Shown one piece after another: positions 5,566-8,229 of a DNA stretch of 8,229 nt (positions are counted from its first letter, which is position 1; each line of letters begins with the position of its first letter). The notes below the pieces were generated by a model, which worked only from the letters and a program-made list of their open reading frames with translations, was not told the origin of the DNA and searched no databases. The stretch lies in contig DTUH01000245.1 in assembly GCA_012964265.1 (NCBI GenBank), positions 1 through 8,229 on the forward strand, read 5' to 3'. The position numbers were made by a program, and so were the translations under genes. The stretch comes from Candidatus Lambdaproteobacteria bacterium. Lineage in GTDB: Bacteria; SAR324; NAC60-12.

Positions 5566-6753
5566 GTGCGAATTTCAGCTATTTTATCCCGTTTTTCCAT
5601 CTTATCCGGAGCACTGATTTTTTTCGCTCTTTCCACCGTAAACCCCGCGTTTTCAGCAGAAAAGGCAAACCGTTATCGAACCCATTACAAGGCCGCTCTT
5701 TTGGCGGATGCGGAATCCGGTCGAATTTTACATCACGACCGGATGCATCAAAAAATATATCCCGCATCGCTGGTAAAAATGATGGTCGCCCTGATCGCTC
5801 TTGAGGAAATTGAGTCGGGACAAATCAGTTTACAGGACAGTGTCAAAATCTCACGCTGGGCGAGCAAAATTGGTGGACACCAGGTTTATTTAAAACAAGG
5901 TGAAATTTTTCATTTCTCTGAGTTAATGAAAGCCATCGTCATTTCATCGGCGAACGACGCGTCTGTCGCAGTTGCAGAGCACGTTCTTGGCAGTATCAAG
6001 GTATTTATCAAAAGAATGAACACTCGTGCTTTAGAAATTGGCATGAAGAATACCAGTTTTTATTCGGTTCACGGCTTGCCTCCTGGACGCGGCCAAAAAC
6101 TTGATGTAAGCAGCGCTTATGATTTGTATTTGCTTGCTCTGGAACTCTTGAAGCATCCGCAATATCTCCGTTGGTCCTCAACTCGTCTGGATACTTTCCG
6201 TAACGGAAAGTTTCAATTGCTGAACACCAATCATCGCATGATCAAAAGTTATCGTGGAATGGAAGGAATGAAAACCGGCTATCATCGACGAGCCGGTTTC
6301 AACCTTGTTTCCTCAGCAATGCGTGGCGGACAACGTTATATTTCAATAGTATTGGGCGCTAAAAATTCACGTATGAGGAGCAAGACAACCCGGCATTTGC
6401 TCGATTACGGATTTGATAATTTTCTGAAATATGATTTTAACACGAAAGGAAATTCCGTGCCGTTTACTGCAAGCGTAGAGGGAGGAGAAGTGGAAGATGT
6501 TTCTTTGCATGCGACTGAAACAATAAGTCTTTTGCTGAGTTCGAATGAGCGTAAACGTCTGGAAATTTGGCCACAGATTCCGGCGCTAACCGGGGCGCCG
6601 ATTAAAGCGGAACAAAAACTGGGGACACTCGAATACTGGCTGGATGGGAAAATGTTGAAACAAGTTGCGCTTCAAACTGAATTTGCTGTTCCGGAACAGA
6701 GTATCTTATCAGAATTGACAAGTATGCTCATAAATTTGGGCGACACAAATTGA
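5566..6753 (+). CDS. D-alanyl-D-alanine carboxypeptidase (PBP5/6 family, DacA/DacC-like)
   Basis: This low-molecular-weight penicillin-binding protein removes the terminal D-Ala from peptidoglycan stem peptides in the periplasm. At 395 residues it matches the family length. A signal peptide spans residues 1 to about 31, with likely cleavage at AFS-A. The three active-site motifs are intact: SLVK at 68-71 (nucleophile S68, K71), SAN at 128-130, and KTG at 236-238 followed by YHRRAGFN. Residues about 292-385 are the beta-rich PBP5 C-terminal domain. The end (SILSELTSMLINLGDTN) is a short, weakly amphipathic helix, poorer than the usual membrane anchor. The start is a GTG at 5566 with AGAGG only 2 nt away; an ATG at 5553 is out of frame. 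The gene is divergent from the thi operon and overlaps pyrF tail to tail by 26 bp. The DacA, DacC and DacD subtypes cannot be separated here. Confidence 0.93.
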   Translation: MRISAILSRFSILSGALIFFALSTVNPAFSAEKANRYRTHYKAALLADAESGRILHHDRMHQKIYPASLVKMMVALIALEEIESGQISLQDSVKISRWASKIGGHQVYLKQGEIFHFSELMKAIVISSANDASVAVAEHVLGSIKVFIKRMNTRALEIGMKNTSFYSVHGLPPGRGQKLDVSSAYDLYLLALELLKHPQYLRWSSTRLDTFRNGKFQLLNTNHRMIKSYRGMEGMKTGYHRRAGFNLVSSAMRGGQRYISIVLGAKNSRMRSKTTRHLLDYGFDNFLKYDFNTKGNSVPFTASVEGGEVEDVSLHATETISLLLSSNERKRLEIWPQIPALTGAPIKAEQKLGTLEYWLDGKMLKQVALQTEFAVPEQSILSELTSMLINLGDTN

Positions 6754-7528
6754 TTTGATCCCGCAGTTTTTTAGCAGCATTCCCGGCCTGTTGTGCATAA
6801 TCCTCGCTTGAGGAAGCATAAAGAATGCTGCGTGAAGCATTAATCAGGTATGGAATTTTTGAACCGTCCTCTGCGGCAAAGAGCGTTTTTTCCAAATCAC
6901 CTCCTTGAGCACCGACTCCCGGAATCAGAAAAGGCATCTGCCCGGAAATCTTCCGGACTGCGGCAATGTTTTCCGGACGTGTTGCTCCAACCACTAAACC
7001 GGCATTTCCCGTAACATTCCACGCCCTTACTTTTTTCGCAACTTGTAAATGCAATTCCGGAAGCTGAAAATCGGCGGCACCAGGATTAGATGTTAAGCAC
7101 AATACAAAAACTCCACGTTCCGGATAATCAAAAAAAGGGCGAAGAGCATCTTCTCCCTGATAAGGTGTTACTGTTACCGCGCCGCATCCAAAAGTTTCGA
7201 AAACTGCCTTTGCGTACATTTGCGAGGAGTGTCCAACATCTCCTCGTTTTGCGTCACCAATCACAGGTATTTCCGGAGTAATTTTCCGGATCAATTCCTG
7301 CAAAACCTCCATTCCGGAAGCACCCAAAATTTCAAAATAGGCAAAATTTGGTTTGAAAACCGCAGCATGTGCTTTGGTTTTATCCACAATCATCAGCAGG
7401 AATTCAAGCAGGCCTTCCTGAGTACGCGGCAAATGTGGTGGAATTTTTTCCCAAACCGGATCAAGGCCAACACAAAGATAGCTATGTTTGGTACAAACCT
7501 GATTTTCCAGTTTTTCAAAAAAAGTCAT
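6728..7528 (-). CDS. pyrF: Orotidine-5'-phosphate decarboxylase, type 2 (PyrF)
   Basis: Catalyses OMP to UMP plus CO2, the last step of de novo UMP synthesis, in the cytoplasm. At 266 residues it has the length of the type 2 subfamily. The substrate and catalytic motifs appear in order: VGLDP (20-24), AVFKPNFAYFE (56-66), IGDAKRGDVGHSS (90-102) with the catalytic D92/K94/D97 set, TVTPYQGEDAL (119-129), IPGVGAQGGD (202-211) for phosphate binding, and INASRSILYA (229-238). The PNFAYFE and DAKRGDVGHSS forms mark the type 2 class. All key residues are present. The ATG at 7528 has no clear Shine-Dalgarno sequence. The gene lies 89 nt downstream of the exonuclease gene on the same strand, and its last 26 nt overlap the carboxypeptidase gene on the other strand. 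Confidence 0.96.
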   Translation of the reverse strand: MTFFEKLENQVCTKHSYLCVGLDPVWEKIPPHLPRTQEGLLEFLLMIVDKTKAHAAVFKPNFAYFEILGASGMEVLQELIRKITPEIPVIGDAKRGDVGHSSQMYAKAVFETFGCGAVTVTPYQGEDALRPFFDYPERGVFVLCLTSNPGAADFQLPELHLQVAKKVRAWNVTGNAGLVVGATRPENIAAVRKISGQMPFLIPGVGAQGGDLEKTLFAAEDGSKIPYLINASRSILYASSSEDYAQQAGNAAKKLRDQINLCRPNL

Positions 7529-7617
7529 GATTTAAGTATTTTAGTCGCAAAGCCCACAAAGACAAACTAAAGTTCATTTTAGCAACAATAGCGTTTTTGG
7601 CTGCAAGACTAGACCGA

Positions 7618-8223
7618 CTAAAACAAAGACATTTGCTGTGGTTCCTGTTTTTCCGGAAATACATCCCAATTGAGTTTCACGGTTTTAATCCCGCTCCGTG
7701 AATCATAATGCAGTTTACCATTTTCAATAGCATAACGATGTACATCGCGTGTGACTTCAACATCAACTTTGCAGTACTCAATTATTTTATCGAGCTTGCC
7801 CTCTTTGTACCATTTGAGCGCCTGGAGGCCGTCAGCGGATTTTCCTGTACCGAGAGTTGGACGCGCGATTGATTCAAGTTTGAGTCGGTGACCGAGAAGT
7901 TTTTTTAATTCAAGCAGCATGTCAAAATTTTTCAGGCCAGCCAATTCGGTGTGAAGTTGGGAGCGTGCATGGGAGTCTGCATGACGTACCCCGGCTACTA
8001 CTCGATAATCAAATCCAACATGATTAAAGCCGACAATTTGATCTGCACGATAAAAATGATCGACCATTTCCTGAATTTGGTGTTCAATATAGACATGGAA
8101 TTTATCATCGGCAGCGTCCCAGATCACTCCGATTGACATCCCCATGTCTTCAATATTACCCCAGCCGCCCACTTCATCGGCAGAATACTTGGTTTCTAAG
8201 TCAAAATAGAGGATGCGTTCCAT
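7618..8223 (-). CDS. Stand-alone DEDDy-type 3'-5' exonuclease (RNase H-like) with C-terminal clamp-binding motif
   Basis: A 201-residue cytoplasmic nuclease of the DEDD superfamily, resembling the exonuclease domain that some bacteria join to DEAD/DEAH helicases (YprB-like); here no helicase is attached. The metal-binding residues are complete: Exo I YFDLET with D8 and E10, Exo II VGFNHVGFDY with N67 and D72, and Exo III YCKVDV with Y150 and D154, making it the DEDDy class. The last five residues, QMSLF (197-201), fit the beta-sliding-clamp consensus QL(S/D)LF and closely resemble the QMSLL of E. coli MutS. That points to a role in DNA repair or replication. The ATG at 8223 is only five residues before the first catalytic strand, but the six bases before it (GCC, TTA) stay open to the window edge, so an earlier start cannot be excluded. 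Whether it prefers DNA or RNA is not known. Confidence 0.85.
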   Translation of the reverse strand: MERILYFDLETKYSADEVGGWGNIEDMGMSIGVIWDAADDKFHVYIEHQIQEMVDHFYRADQIVGFNHVGFDYRVVAGVRHADSHARSQLHTELAGLKNFDMLLELKKLLGHRLKLESIARPTLGTGKSADGLQALKWYKEGKLDKIIEYCKVDVEVTRDVHRYAIENGKLHYDSRSGIKTVKLNWDVFPEKQEPQQMSLF

Positions 8224-8229
8224 GGCTAA

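Noticed and set aside
7529..7617. Terminator or RNA gene between the exonuclease gene and pyrF
   Set aside because: Only short direct repeats (TAGTC) and no stable stem with a T-run; I see nothing supportable in these 89 bp.

Overview
The window looks like a chromosomal segment of a Gram-negative bacterium with a moderate, slightly AT-rich base composition (GC in the low-to-mid 40s by eye). The Gram-negative reading rests on a periplasmic thiamine-binding protein and a PBP5-type carboxypeptidase with ordinary Sec signal peptides, a two-domain ThiP permease of the proteobacterial kind, and a PuuD-like membrane protein. A deltaproteobacterial or SAR324-like host would fit these families, but I cannot fix the taxon from sequence alone. 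No rRNA, tRNA, CRISPR array or transposase is visible.

Layout. Positions 1-186 (-) hold the N-terminus of a membrane protein resembling the urate hydroxylase PuuD membrane domain, cut by the window edge. Positions 313-993 (-) encode a P-loop kinase of shikimate-kinase-like fold, and 1048-1455 (-) an unrecognised 135-residue protein with a very strong ribosome binding site. Next comes a thiamine uptake locus read on the minus strand: a sigma70-type promoter (5383-5411), a TPP riboswitch (about 5284-5375), thiB (4136-5149) and thiP (1570-3258). Between thiB and thiP sits a VapBC-type toxin-antitoxin pair (3305-3945) with its own promoter and an inverted-repeat operator, so the transport operon appears to be interrupted. 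No ABC ATPase (thiQ) is present here.

Divergent from the thi locus, 5566-6753 (+) encodes a D-alanyl-D-alanine carboxypeptidase. Its 3' end overlaps by 26 bp with the convergent pyrF gene (6728-7528, -; orotidine-5'-phosphate decarboxylase, type 2). The right edge (7618-8223, -) is a stand-alone DEDDy 3'-5' exonuclease whose last five residues form a textbook beta-clamp binding motif.

How the parts work together. The thi genes form a TPP-regulated thiamine importer. A 10-nt sequence between the riboswitch and thiB is the exact complement of the 5' strand of riboswitch stem P1, which suggests an anti-P1 switch. The TA module brings its own control, but transcription entering thiP must now cross it, and thiP starts at a GTG without a visible Shine-Dalgarno sequence. 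Across the whole window the palindrome TCCGGA (mostly TTCCGGA, often TTCCGGAA) is strikingly over-represented, in all reading frames and in several genes. That is the most genome-scale signal here. I found no clear evidence of a wholly new multi-gene system.
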